Assembly: GCA_951217055.1 (NCBI GenBank)
Contig: OX578282.1
Span: forward strand, 18,779,606 to 18,843,605
Source: Gerris lacustris
Taxonomy: Eukaryota; Arthropoda; Insecta; Hemiptera; Gerridae
Length of the DNA: 64,000 nucleotides
Direction of reading: 5' to 3'
Below the pieces are notes generated by a model. It worked only from the letters and a program-made list of their open reading frames with translations. It was not told the DNA's origin and searched no databases. The number at the start of each line of letters is the position of its first letter. Position 1 is the first letter of the stretch. Of this stretch, positions 23,161 to 35,240 are shown piece by piece. The position numbers and the translations under genes are program-made.

Positions 23161-24614
23161 ATAATTATAACTTAAGCTTTAGGAGATTTAACCTATTTTT
23201 TTTTATGAGATTTTATCAAATCGATGATCGGTGAGTCCGATTTTTAGTATTCGAAAAGATATTATCCATCGTATGTTTATTTTTGACCAAAATATTAATT
23301 TTAATTTTGCATATAATATTTATTCCGGTCATGCTTTTAGATGATATATAATATATGGCAAGCTTAGAATATATATTTTTAAAAATAAAACCCGAATAAT
23401 TACCTCGGCGTAATTTGGAGCCCACTTCATTTGTTTGGGCAGTACAGCCATAACACTAATTACGACACCCATTCAACTAAGTAAAATGTCAGCATTTAAA
23501 TTAATGTGGGCTGGATAGTTTTAACTAAACGTGTGCCAAAAAATTAATTCTGTAGGTCATATATCTACGAGGCGTACAGAAGGATTATTTTATCTGTGGG
23601 CGGACAGACATACTAACAAACACGCAATAGACCTCATAATATGACTTACTTTGGTCATAGTTAAAATAAAAATGAAAATTAATAAATCTGCGTTTGTTCA
23701 AATTAAAATGAAGTCATTTGAATAATTTTTCGATAAAATAAGATTTACTGTTAGCTAACGTTACATATACAAAGTTATAGGCCATTAATATATATTAAAT
23801 TTAAAACATGTATACCTGAATTGAATAGTTTATCATGCGAGGGTATACTGGCATTTAAAATAAAATATAATTCTAACAAAGGATTATAAATATATTGGTT
23901 TGAATTGCAACTTTCTATTTTTTGTAAATCAATGGATTTCATCTTTTAATAATATTTTTTTATTATATCATCTTGCTACAACACTAGAAAAGAGTGTTAA
24001 TTTAGGGTGTAGGGGGGGGGAATAAATTCCAGATTAAAAGTATTTATAGTTCGATACATACAGAACATCATTTTACGATTTGAAAACTTAATCGTTTGCA
24101 TGATAATTTGAAAAACATTCATTAAAAATTGTCTAATTATTTTCCCGTTTAATGAAAATATGAGCTAATAAGATCTTTAGCATAATAAAATAAAATCGTC
24201 GATACAAAATATTAGTTTAACTAATATGAATAGCAGATTGCTGGTAGCACTAAGTTGAGAATTATTAACTGGATTATAAAGAAATTTTACGAAATTGTTC
24301 AACTTTAAATGAGGATGAATGATTGGAATTTTAGAAAAAAGATTCAAACAAACAATGTGGCCACAATTCATATTTGATTAATTTTAGTTCGTATAATAAA
24401 ATGGAAAAAAAGAAGAAAGTGTAGAGGTTAGCAGTTCGACAAAAAATATATTTGAAGGGCTAATTCACCCTCTTCCAGTCACTCAATCAATCTGAAATTT
24501 GGTACATAGCCTCTGTACTAATACAAAAACATTTTAACAAATTACATATGTAGTTAACTAATTCAAATTTTTTATAATTAAAAAATAAAAATAAACATAT
24601 GTATACTTTATTGC
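23161..24614. other. AT-rich stretch without a recognised exon
   Basis: A minus-strand 'ATGGCTGTACTGCCCAAACA' at about 23450 opens a short Met frame ending in a GAG|gtaatt donor-like site. It lies among repeat debris and is not called. A G run (9 nt) is at 24012-24020. Confidence 0.35.
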
Positions 24615-25345
24615 TTCCGAGCTTACCGAAGGTAACGGAAACATTGTGTTCACTTTTGAGAACAAAAAAGTTTTATGCCTCCGATTTTAAAAATTCCAAG
24701 ACAGAAATCCGTTTCAGACATCAGGGAACAATTTTGGTTCCGTGTCTGTCTGTCTGTCTGTCTGTCTGTCGGTCTGTGTGTCCGCGAATCGTGAAACGTG
24801 CGACGATAACTTGAGTAAATGTTGCCGATTATGATGAAATTTGGTAGACATGTTTATTTTACCAATGCTCAGGTCGAGTTCGTTGGACAACGTTATCCGT
24901 TCAAGCGTTCACGCGCAACGCTCGCGTAAACGTGAACTTCAAATTTAAAATTGAAATTTTCGGTCGGGAAAAAAATCAAACCTTATCTATTTAATGTGAC
25001 GAACATTTTTTTCCAATACAATTTTTTAGTAAAACCTACAGCGACACCCCTATAAAGTGTTAAAGATCGCTAAAAAATTTTAATTGTTCTTACACAATAA
25101 ACAATATAACAATAAAGTAATAAAACTTTAATTTAAATCAATTTATAATTATTATTTACTACGGGAAACACTCCAGCGCCGGGATTTGAACCATGGGTCT
25201 CCTGTATATAATTTGATTTAAATTAAAATTTAAACTTTCCGTAGTATGAAAACTACCAAAAACTTAAAAATTAAAACTTCAATGTTAATATAACAATAAA
25301 GTACATGATAGGATGCGAGGAAGCTATGTGCCACACTAATTGGCA
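24615..25345 (+). repeat. Dispersed repeat family H, copy 1, with inserted SINE-like piece
   Basis: From 'gagcttaccgaaggtaacgg' through the (GTCT)n tract (24747-24778), 'gatgaaatttggtagacatg' and 'cgtgaacttcaaatttaaaa', it matches 44.88-45.26 kb. Its distal part 'gtacatgataggatgcgagg' (25300) matches 45.77 kb. An insert at about 25110-25290 carries the minus-strand 'ggttcaaatcccggcgctgg' (B-box-like) and 'ccgtagta' ends. The frames are not protein genes. Confidence 0.85.
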
Positions 25346-26000
25346 GTGTTTTTTTTATTATAATTATTTTATTAAAATTAAAACCAATATTTACCCTCAC
25401 ACAGCCAAAATGCACAAATATAAAAGATTTATAATAAAAAAATTATTTTTATGTGCTAGCATTATTTGAAATAAGAAAGAATTTTTCTAGCCAAATCAAA
25501 AATTACGATAAAAAAAATAAGCCAAATCAAAATGTACAATATGATGAAGTACGATCGTATAAGCGAGATCCTCATCTCCTTCTGATATTGCCATTTCCAT
25601 TCCTAAACTTACATTTATTTAATTTCAAATTTCACAACTGAAAAGTACCACAGCTATTTTTACCTGTTTTTCAATTTAAAAAAAAAAAAAGTTGTAAAAG
25701 ATGATTCAAAAGGGAAAGGTGCTAAAAGCTGGCTTGGTTTTGACTAATGTATTGAACAAACGCTTCAGGAGAAAACACTGAATAATATTTTCTGTAATTA
25801 ACACCGTACAATAGGACACTACACGACTATTTATGTATTCAAAATACACTTGGTCTATTTGCAGAATAAAAAATATTTTAAACTTCTAGGTATATTTAAT
25901 TTAGTTGCTTTATTATTAATGAAACTTTTATTATTGAGTTTTAAAAATACCATGCAGGATAATAAAATAGTTATAAGAGCTTCTCTGTATGCTCATATTT
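25346..26000. other. AT-rich stretch without a recognised feature
   Basis: Short lysine- or phenylalanine-rich frames only; no splice-supported exon was recognised. Confidence 0.4.
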
Positions 26001-26070
26001 ATATTGTATTTATATATATATATATATATACATATACACAATTTGCGAGATATATATATATATATATAGC
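26001..26070. repeat. Interrupted (AT)n microsatellite
   Basis: Two AT runs are separated by 'catatacacaatttgcgag'. The adjoining frames are driven by the repeat. Confidence 0.95.
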
Positions 26071-27469
26071 TTGTGTATTTGAGTGTAAAATAATAAAACG
26101 TATAATTTTGTTTTAGTAAGAAAGATTCCAATCAATATGCAATTTATTTATCGCGGTTTTCCCTCACCACAATGACGTCAAACCTTATATCTTCATTTTT
26201 TAAATTATTATTATTATTATTATCATTAGAGTGTATAATATAACACAAAACTTTGATTATTTAATCATTTTAACAGTAATAAACAGGAAGGTAAAACTGA
26301 AATAATGTATCAGATATGCAAGTGTCAGTAGAGGTCTTCTTTAAAGAAATTTCATATATTTAAAATTTTACATTGAATGTAAAGGCAATTTATATCCACG
26401 TAAAATAACAATTTTTAACAGATAATTTAGTTTTCAGTTTTTATAAGGCCAGATGTAAGTCTTCGGACATAACAATGTGCACACCTAGACTAATTCACCA
26501 TCACTAGTTTATTTATTAATGTATAAAAGGCCAAATGTATGTACAAAGGATCTCGCCAAAACCGAATCAAAACAGTGCAATCGATATGCTCCCGTTTAGG
26601 GGACATTGAGAGAAGAAAAATGATCCCAAGATCGAGGGGCGTTTTTGCTCTTCCTTTCGAGCGCCATGGGCGCTTAGTCTACGGTTCTTCTTACTTAATC
26701 GGCAAAAATACTGAAATAATAAAGGCTGGAAGCGGTGTTAATTAAAAAAAAAGCATTATTATTATGCGGAAAGAAACTTTCAACCAATTCTTTAAAATAA
26801 TTAGCTTTTACAAACTGAAAAGTAAAGATAATTAATAAATACTATAAGAAAAAGTACAAATAAATACAATTGCTTTAATACGCAATCGACAATATTGATT
26901 AAAGATCGATTTATTTTACTTCAATCACGACAATACAATATTATTTACAAGCTATGATTATAGACAGGATTATAATAAATTCTTATAATAACTCATAAGG
27001 AACTGAGTAGGAGTCGATGTAATAGTGTAGACAGGTGGTAAGTTTATAACGCCACTATAATTGGTATTCATTGAGGTCGTGATCAATGCCACTATAGTAA
27101 TTGGAATTGATCTCAATGTAATGTTTGATGAAAGAAATTAAATTCAATAAAACGCCTACAAGTTTCGCCATCATAATCTTATAAGTATTTAGTGTAACTT
27201 TAAGTATATAGTTACTGGTAACTCTATTTATTATTACTACCATACGTTTTTTAAATAACTAGACTTCGATTTTTTACATGAATTAAAGTATCAATTTAGT
27301 AAAAGGTAAAGTTCGCAGAAGGTTCCAATTAATCTGGGGCTATCTGCAGGTAACTTTTTATAAACTATAAAAGTTTCATACAAATCAGATAAGTACTTTT
27401 GGTAAAACTGGAGTTATCAAGCCACCTTAGGAAAAGAGGTTAGAAAATTGAGGGGACTCAACTCTCTTT
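26071..27469. other. AT-rich stretch with one small GC-richer patch
   Basis: At 26540-26710 a 68-codon plus frame overlaps 'ttgctcttcctttcgagcgc', the inverse of a motif at 15.1 kb, so it is probably repeat-derived. Nothing else was recognised. Confidence 0.35.
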
Positions 27470-27612
27470 CTAACCAAGAATGTTCCCTGATGTCTGAAAC
27501 AGAATTTTGTCTTGGAATTTTAGAAAATTGAGATATAAAATATTTTCTTTCTTCAGAACAACCTCATAGCTTCCGTTAACTTCGGTATAAGCTCCGAAGC
27601 TCAAAAATACAA
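27470..27612 (-). repeat. Diverged family H fragment, inverted
   Basis: On the minus strand 'cgaagttaacggaagctatg', 'aaaattccaagacaaaattc' and 'tgtttcagacatcagggaac' align with the start of family H. It ends before the (GTCT)n tract. Confidence 0.75.
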
Positions 27613-27970
27613 CAACGTCAAAAAAAACCGGTTTAAAGGATTTTTTCATGCGGAGCTTATTTTGTTGGAAAAATGCCCCCCCCCCCCCCCCCCCCAAAAA
27701 AAAAAAAAATAAAATTCTTTAAAAAAAAAAAAGGATTGGGCTAGACACTTTTGAGTAGTACCATTGTGTTTTTACAGTAAAAATGCCTATATAGACAGGC
27801 GTTTGTTTCACGTCATTAGAATAAGAGATTCAAAAGTTGTAGCTGAAACTAACTTTTAAACGGCCGACATCTTGAAACGGCTGGGCCGATTATGCTGGTT
27901 AACGAACTCGTCCTATATGTTAAATTGCCTACGGACCCTTTATGTGTTCTGAAAGCACATACTTGGCCAA
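27613..27970. repeat. Repeat debris with 20-nt poly-C tract
   Basis: A C run at 27676-27695 is followed by two A-rich runs, then 'aacggccgacatcttgaaac' and 'gcctacggaccctttatgtg'. Similar wording ends families A and C ('gcctacggacctt' at 10.11 kb). Confidence 0.5.
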
Positions 27971-28905
27971 TTTATTTTCTAATAATAAATATATTTACCT
28001 CAAATAATTAAGATTAATTTAATAATTAAAAATAAATATTAAGTATAACTTTCTAGAAACATTTTAACTTTTGTGATTAAACTTAAAAGAAAATAATAAT
28101 TATATAAAAAAAAAAAATCCATCCATGATTTTATATTTTAATAAGTATAATCCAGTTTTTAAAAAAAGAATTTAAGTAATTTACTGAACCAGTAAATGAT
28201 TTTTTTTTTATGTTCAAATGTACTTTTAAAGTAGTCAAGAAGAAAAAAAAAGATAGTGAAAGTGAAGCCTCACGCTTAGAGGCGGTCTTGGCTGTAAAAC
28301 CAAACGCAGGCGAAAGTTATTATATCAAACTTAAAAACGACTTTTTATTTCTTCTTCGCCAAGAACTTTTAGCACCAGACTAATGAATCATTTCTGAAAT
28401 AAAAAAAAAGTTTAAGAGGGAGAGGGAAGTTAAGCGAAAAAAAAAAGTTCAAATGAATCCAGTTCGATTATGAGATAAGAAGAAAGAACGACGTTCAATA
28501 CAGATAGAGATGTAGACAGAAACCAGTTCAATGAGCTAAAACCAAATAGTTTCCAGTTTTACAAGTCGTTTTAAAGTTTTTAATATAAAAACATATAATT
28601 CTAACGAGATTACTTAATTTAACTCTGTACTTTGTACTTATGATTCTTAAAGAATATATATAAGATACATTTTTTTTCCCAATCACAGATAATCTTAATC
28701 AATAACTCATCGAACAAGTTAAAAAGTAAATATAATACATATAATAAAATAACCTGAAACGAGTTAAGAGGGTTCAGTTATCACCTGATAAAATTGAGTT
28801 CTAAGTAATTGAAATAATTTATAGTTATTTTATTATATATTAAAAAGAACAGCTGAAATAAATATTTAAAAAAATAATATTCATAAATAAATAATCTTGA
28901 AAGTG
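27971..28905. other. AT-rich stretch without a recognised feature
   Basis: A mildly GC-richer patch at 28255-28320 has no recognisable content. Confidence 0.4.
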
Positions 28906-29168
28906 ACACTAATAAGAAGAATATGAGGCGATGTCGGTTTATAGAAAAGATGTCGGGGCCTCACTCTAATTTATTTTTTTGATAAAGGGATATCAACTCT
29001 CCTATGAACAAATCATACATATATAATGTTTCATGTGTTTAAATCATACAAATGCTGCTGATTGTACTGTTTGACTAAGGGATATAATCTCTTAAGTGTA
29101 TAAATTAAGCAAAGTTGTGCCACCAAGCCAAGCGATTCTCGTCCGTATTCATCTCCTTCAGTTCAGCC
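28906..29168 (-). mobile_element. Family E MITE, copy 1
   Basis: It is the inverse of 37591-37854 throughout: 'gaatatgaggcg', 'ggggcctcactctaattta', 'gggatatcaactctcctatg', 'gcaaagttgtgccaccaagc' and terminal 'tctccttcagttcagcc'. Its left terminus has decayed and no TSD is visible. Confidence 0.85.
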
Positions 29169-29583
29169 CAAATCCTTAATATAATGAAGGACTTCCATCC
29201 CTAATAATAATAAAAATATAGAGATGAATGAACTTCGAGCAAATACTCGTAAAACCTCATAAAAAGCTAACAATAAGTGCTACCGATTAACAATTGTAAC
29301 GGAAAGGGTAACCTAAAATTTGATCGTAGTGGAAATATACTGTGTAGTCCATCACTATTATGAGTTAAAATCCGGTCAATTATAGTGAATTGGGCCTCAA
29401 ACAATAGCTAAACTATTTTTACACAGTTTAATCTTTTTTAGCCATTCACAATACAGTAGGCAATTGCAATACGAGAACAATTTGATCGGTAAATTTGAAG
29501 AGGAACATAAAGTTGCTGCATTTTGATCAGAGCATTTTGGTTTTGGATTTTGATGATAAATATTTAGTTTGTTACTCCTTAAA

Positions 29584-29844
29584 GACACATTTTTAAATTG
29601 TTACTCCTAATGTTTTTTTTATACAAGATAAATGGATATAATTATTTATACAGTCCTTTGTCTAAATAACTATTAAGAGAAAGGGATGTTTATGCCAATG
29701 TACTTTGGGACAAAGGAATATCACACTTCTGCTATTATAAGGGGAGTAACAGTCTAAAAAAGAACATTCCTTTTTTGACCTTTCTTTAGATTGTTACTCC
29801 CTTTGGTATTTTTTATAATGGAGGTAACAGTCTAAAGAAGTGCC
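29584..29844. mobile_element. Family D MITE (Merlin-like), copy 2
   Basis: It contains the family core 'tgtttatgccaatgtacttt', 'gggagtaacagtctaaa', 'tttctttagattgttactcc' and right end 'cagtctaaagaagtgcc'. The left end is eroded ('ttaaattgttactcc'), so the TSD is uncertain (right flank CTTAAAAA, left flank CCTTAAA). Confidence 0.85.
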
Positions 29845-29852
29845 CTTAAAAA

Positions 29853-32488
29853 TACTAAAACTAATCAAATTAGCTAATTCTATAAGGTAACTTAAACGCT
29901 TCATGGTAAAATGTTTCAAAAATGTTAAATAGATTTGTTAATGGATTTATGGTAAACCAAGTGGTTTCAGGACGTTAGATAAGAAATATCTATTTCAAAC
30001 CAGTTAGGTATGCAAAAAATGAGTCTTCTTCAAAAGTATAATTTCTTATACTGTGAAACTCATGCTGAAAGAGTGCAATGACAGCGGTAGTAACCAGGAG
30101 ATAATGCAAAGCGGCTCTCTACGGTATATTTTAGTTGGTTGGTGGACCGTCACAGTAATCAAAACCCCACGCTTGGCTCACGCCCAGCACAATAATATTC
30201 TTTCATAATTCATAATGTATTGTAAATGTAATTAAATTAAAAAAACATCTATTAGTACAAATGCGTTAACGTGTTACGCACAAAAGAATTTCAATAATCG
30301 TAGTACATAACGAGATTTCATCACTTGTTAAGTCATATAGTTATACAATGAAATGCGTGAAGAAAATTAAGTTATTTTTTTTTTCGTATACCTCCCCAAG
30401 TGATATACATTCCTCATTAATAAAGAAGACACGAAATCAAAATTATCTTTGGTTAAATTGCGACTGAATATTAAATAAAAAGAAAAATTAACAATAGATT
30501 AAAAACAGTACACAAATGATAATATGATTTGCAAGCTCGATAAGCAATAAAATGAAAGTATAAACAATTGTTATCCCCTATTATATTATAAGATTATTTT
30601 TTTAACACCCTACGTCAATGGAATTTTAAACATCTGTGGTTATATAGCTACTGTAATTGGTTTTTTCCCAACTTTCTTTTATTACATTCTGATCGACTAA
30701 AAGATCATTATGAATGAACAACAGTATCGTATAACATGAAACCAACCACCCTTACGTATAGGTAACTATACATATTTTATTATGGTGACAAACCTTTAAG
30801 AAAATTAAATTCAAATTTATTAGTTTAAGTCTTCAATATCAGAGCAAGCTTCACTGACTCCCTTTACAAATTATAATATTTTGGTATAAATAAACTAATA
30901 ATAAGAAAAGTCAAAACAAAACATGATATATTAAAATAGACTTTATTTATTCAAGGAAATAAATAAATCTGAATGAATGGGAGAGAAGAATTATTACTCT
31001 TCATAAGTCTTTTAATCGATTCCATTATTATTAATCTGATTGTTTTATACATACCTAAGTAAAAATAAGGGTTTTTATAAAGGAAAAAACTTTCCTATTA
31101 ATCCCGTATTGGATTGAGTAACAGTTATATCAATGAATATTTTTAAAAGAACTGAAGATAAAAAGAAGTACTCCATTATAAACAAGGGGTCTAATTAATA
31201 AACTATATCGAGCAACGGAGAATCTCTCTGCAGTAAATAAAAGTGGAAGAAGCGGATGATAAAGGTGAGAGAATGTGATCTATAGATAAAGTGAAATGTA
31301 AAGTAGTTTAATAGATGAGGTCCAGATGTTTTAGTCTATGGGAGGTCGAATTAGACTTTAGACCAACGGGCGGCTTTCATGTGTACAAGAGGCTCACACT
31401 GACTAGAAAAAACGTAACTGATTCAGACCAACAGTTAAGCGGGCGAAATCTATTTTTAAACTGATCTACAACTTTTTGTTCGATTTATCGGACCAGTTGT
31501 AAAAATGTATAAGGAAACCAAAGATTAAGTACATTTTATAAGTAACCTGTTCCTTTCAATAGGACTAGTGTCGCACCTTGTTATTGAGACGGAATTTAAC
31601 CCAAAACTTGTAATTTGCTGAAGACTATTTTGTATTTGTAAAAATACTTTTAAAACATCAGTGTTTTATTTTATTTAAAAAAATAAGTATCACACAAAAA
31701 TTTAATTTTTTTAATATAGCTATCCATTTTTCTTAGTTATTATTAACACCAAAATCATGATGAAAAAAAAAAAAAGATTAAATGTTAAAAATCAGATGAA
31801 AGCTCTGGTATATCGTATATCTATGTGTATGATATGTTACGAGATTTCAAAGTGATTTTTCAAGGTGATTTAAAGGTATTATTTCTATATTATCCTATAA
31901 TCAAAATACGCCAGTACCATTCATTATAAGCAACAATGAATTCTCCGAAAAAATAAAGTTCTCTTCAAGTATTTATTATAATTTATCTAATAATCTTATA
32001 ATAGCAGATGAAGATTGACATGATATTAAATATAATAAAAACTACTTATATGAGTATCTTTAAAAAAAATGAGAAAAGGGAAGGAAAGAGAAAAACGTGC
32101 AGGATATTAACAGCTTCTTCAATTTGATAGGACATTATCAACTTTCCTGCTAAATTAGTTAAATATGTCACGGGACATTTTGAATTTTGACAGTGATGGT
32201 ACCCCAAGCATGGTCGTTCTTTTATACTTGCGAAACATTACCGTGAAAGCAAGAAAAATCACAGCTCTACCGTTTCGTAACTGAAATAAAAATAAAACTT
32301 TTACCTCACGGTTAAAACTTAATATGAAAACCCCTTAATTTTAAGTATCATCATGAATTGAAAGGCATAATTTTGTTTAGGAACGGTAGAAAATAATTAT
32401 ATTTCATATTACAGCTTGGGCACGAGGTGATATCTTCGGAAACTATAGACCGCAACCTACTTCAAGTCTAAGAGAAGGCATTTCTTCA
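29853..32488. other. AT-rich stretch without a recognised feature
   Basis: About 2.6 kb with no family copy or splice-supported exon. The patch at 30060-30190 is slightly GC-richer. This is one of the longest featureless parts of the window. Confidence 0.4.
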
Positions 32489-32507
32489 ATATATATATAT
32501 ATATATA

Positions 32508-33300
32508 CAGTAGAGTCTCGTTTATCCGGACCCCGCTAGTCCGGACATCCGTATAATCCGGACGGGCCAAAAACTATGTACAAATTGGAACCAGGGCCTG
32601 TTAAGATTTATTAATTGTTAAGGTAATTGGAGTTTCTGCTTTTATTGTCTATTAAAATGTATAAAATTGTTCCTAGTATAGTTTATAGGTGTATATTCAA
32701 ACAGTCTAACACGAGAAATACCCGGTATTTTGTTAAAAATTAACAGATTTAAGAATAAGTAAGAACATCGATAAATCTGTTTCGGTTCCATAGAAATGTA
32801 GGGCGGAAGATATAAAGGAAGTGTAATCCAGGAAGTTCAATTATATGTGACTGAGCTGGGGAAGGGTTTTAAGAAACATGTAGCGGCGGCTCAACCCAGT
32901 TCCATGAAATTTTGCCAAGCCAACAATGTCTAATGTCTCAACTTTTTGTGAAATCATTATCGCTCGTCGAATTTCATATTGGAACTCAGCCTGTTTCTCA
33001 GGAAGTCCCTTCTATACCTGCCACCTGCGGAATTGATTGTCATTTTATTTTAATTCATTTGATATTTGACATGACTGGTGACAGAACAGCTCTTAACTTA
33101 AATAGTGGACCTACGTTGTACAAGCATGTTTTGTTTTGGAGACTAATAGAAGTAATATTTACGATAAAAACATCGATTTCAATAGTTTTACTCTACTAAA
33201 GCTTGTTCTACAGACACATTAAAACTGATTCCGTTTAATCCGGACTTTCGGTAATCCGGACTGGGTTCGGTCCCGTTAAACCCGGATTAGCGAGACTCTA

Positions 33301-33303
<3 letters not shown>
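32508..33303. mobile_element. Pogo/Tigger-type element, 796 bp, in (AT)n
   Basis: Left end 'cagtagagtctcgtttatcc' and inverted right end 'cagtagagtctcgctaatcc' are flanked by TA, with subterminal 'tccggac' repeats on both sides. This is typical of pogo/Tigger elements of the Tc1/mariner superfamily. It sits inside an (AT)n tract (32489-32507 and 33304-33336). The 95-codon plus frame at 32912-33199 shows no recognisable transposase motif, so the copy is non-autonomous or decayed. Confidence 0.92.

Positions 33304-33336
<33 letters not shown>
33304..33336. repeat. (AT)n microsatellite, right half
   Basis: Continuation of the AT tract split by the pogo-type element. Confidence 0.95.
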
Positions 33337-33339
<3 letters not shown>

Positions 33340-33881
33340 TGTGTGTTTGTTTCTGTCTTTGTAAAAGTTGTTAGTTTCTACTTTTGAAGACCTTTTTTTT
33401 ATAGAAAAAACGTCCTATTATAGGACGAATGGACACATAGAAATTGATTTTAACGGTGTAGATTTTCAGTGGAGTCACACATACTTTTATTTAATATTAA
33501 ATGTGCTCAGACCGTTGGAATTAATATGAGACACTATGTCTGTGGGGCTATCTGTGGTCTACTTGTGACAAACCATCAAAAGTCTTCAAAATCGGATGAG
33601 TACATTTAAAGATATATATTAGAAAAAGGTTTGTGCGCATGCAGAAGAGAAAGCAGTGAGTGCAGAAAGTTAATATGGGACCAATTATGGGTATATTGTG
33701 ACCTACCATGTAAATTTATTAAAAGTAGTTTCATAGACATGGTGGTTCCATAACTAAAAATGATCCAACAAATATTGAAACGCATACGCGAGATCAAAAA
33801 TGTTCTCATGACTGAAACAGATATGCCCAGAAATTTTATAATTCGGAGACATACAAATTTCGTGTTTTTTAGAATGACCAC
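33337..33881. other. Stretch without a recognised feature
   Basis: A 91-codon minus frame (33606-33881) has ordinary composition but no family resemblance and no visible splice context; left uncalled. Confidence 0.35.
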
Positions 33882-33894
33882 AATATGTACTTAA

Positions 33895-34093
33895 TGTGTA
33901 GCCGAGGGGTTAACGCACTCGACTCTGAAACCAAGGTCTAAACCCCGGCTGTGAGTTCGAATCCCAGCGGGGAAAGATATGTTTCACACTGATGATCTCA
34001 TCGATTAGATGAGTAAAGTGGCCGGATAACCCCCGTCCTGTAATAACCCTGGCAGTTGATCGGGACTGAAACCCCAAAGAAAAAAAAAAAAAA
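33895..34093 (+). mobile_element. tRNA-derived SINE with 13 bp target duplication
   Basis: The body begins 'tgtgtagccgaggggttaac', containing an A-box-like 'tagccgaggggtt', and has a B box 'gagttcgaatccc' at about 33953, as in Ser/Leu-type tRNAs with a long variable arm. An unrelated tail ends in a 16-nt A-rich run. Exact direct repeats AATATGTACTTAA at 33882-33894 and 34094-34106 are the target duplication, and their lack of mismatches suggests a recent insertion. RNA polymerase III would transcribe it. Confidence 0.93.
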
Positions 34094-34106
34094 AATATGT
34101 ACTTAA

Positions 34107-35240
34107 GAAACATACAAATCGTCGGCTAATTCGTGCCAGAGACATTTCCTAAAGGGTGGTTAGAGGTTGTTAGAGGTGGTTAGAGGTGGCTCTAAATCTC
34201 AGCCTGGCACGTACAATAAGAATTTACCAAATGGTCTGAATTACCTATTGTGATTTTTGACAATAAACTTGTCCATTTTATTGATTACTTGTAAAATTTT
34301 AAGCATTATAAGTAAGTTCTAAAATTCTTGGTAAAATAATTAGTTAGTCAAAGATCATAATAATTGTATAAAAGGATTAAATATTCGCCATTTTTTATTT
34401 TATATATCTTAATGTATTATATGATAAATTCAATTCAAACAATCATTGTTTATAACAATTATTTAAGATTAATTAATAAAAATCAGTAAAAAAAAACATT
34501 ATTTAATATAGTTTTACAATATGTGCCAGCGGTAAACACTTAAACAGATATATATTATATAAACCTGTTTTTTTTTTCATCAGTGTAAGAGGAACAGGTG
34601 TAAGGGATATTTCATCATACAAAAATAATGAATACTGTAGAAAGTTGTCTTTTAAAAATTCTAAAGCCTTAAAGCCAAGCGTCAATGTTTCATCTATTTG
34701 AAAATCGAAAGTGGACAACCATATGATTACAAGGTTGGAAGCAAATACACACTCAACACGTGACGTGGACAACGAATGAGTGTATTTAATTTAAATATTA
34801 TTATACTTTATCAAAGACAAGTCAATATGACATGAGAAAATATTCAATAATTAGAGTTGGGAACATAATATACACTTAAATAAAAATAAGCCCATAATAT
34901 ACAGATATTGAATTGATGTCCAAAATCTTAATTTGAAACATGGTACGTCGTTATAAATATTTTTATTTAGTTATGGTCATTTTTTTCGGATTCTTTTATT
35001 TTCCTATCAGCTCAGCTTTAGGTCATTGCAGGATAGGCTATCACCCACTTTACATCTAGCCTTTGTTAACAAAGTTACGTTACCTCATGCCTTTATTGAT
35101 TAAGGGATGTTCAGACTAATCTAAAAGGTCTGCAAGATCGTAATTACCCAACTTAATAAGTTGAAAAAAAAAAATACACTATAAAAATGCCTTAATTATA
35201 GAACTTAATGTATTATTAGTGCAGTTATGCAGGGATATTA
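34107..35240. other. AT-rich stretch with a small hairpin
   Basis: At 34132-34214 'cgtgccag' and 'ctggcacg' enclose repeats of 'ggtggttagagg', possibly a tiny MITE remnant. The minus frame 34503-34772 is unrecognised. Confidence 0.4.

Noticed and set aside
23216..23470. Minus-strand ATGGCTGTACTGCCC start with GAG|gtaatt donor, possible first exon upstream of 21834
   Set aside because: Lies within repeat debris with related wording elsewhere, very short frame, and no way to link it to the exon at 21834.
24599..24814. Cys/Ser-Val repeat frames (also 44912-45285)
   Set aside because: They read the (GTCT)n tract of family H in both strands; the copies share DNA, not protein, conservation.
32912..33199. 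95-codon frame inside the pogo-type element as transposase
   Set aside because: No HTH or DDE motif could be recognised; kept only as part of the element.
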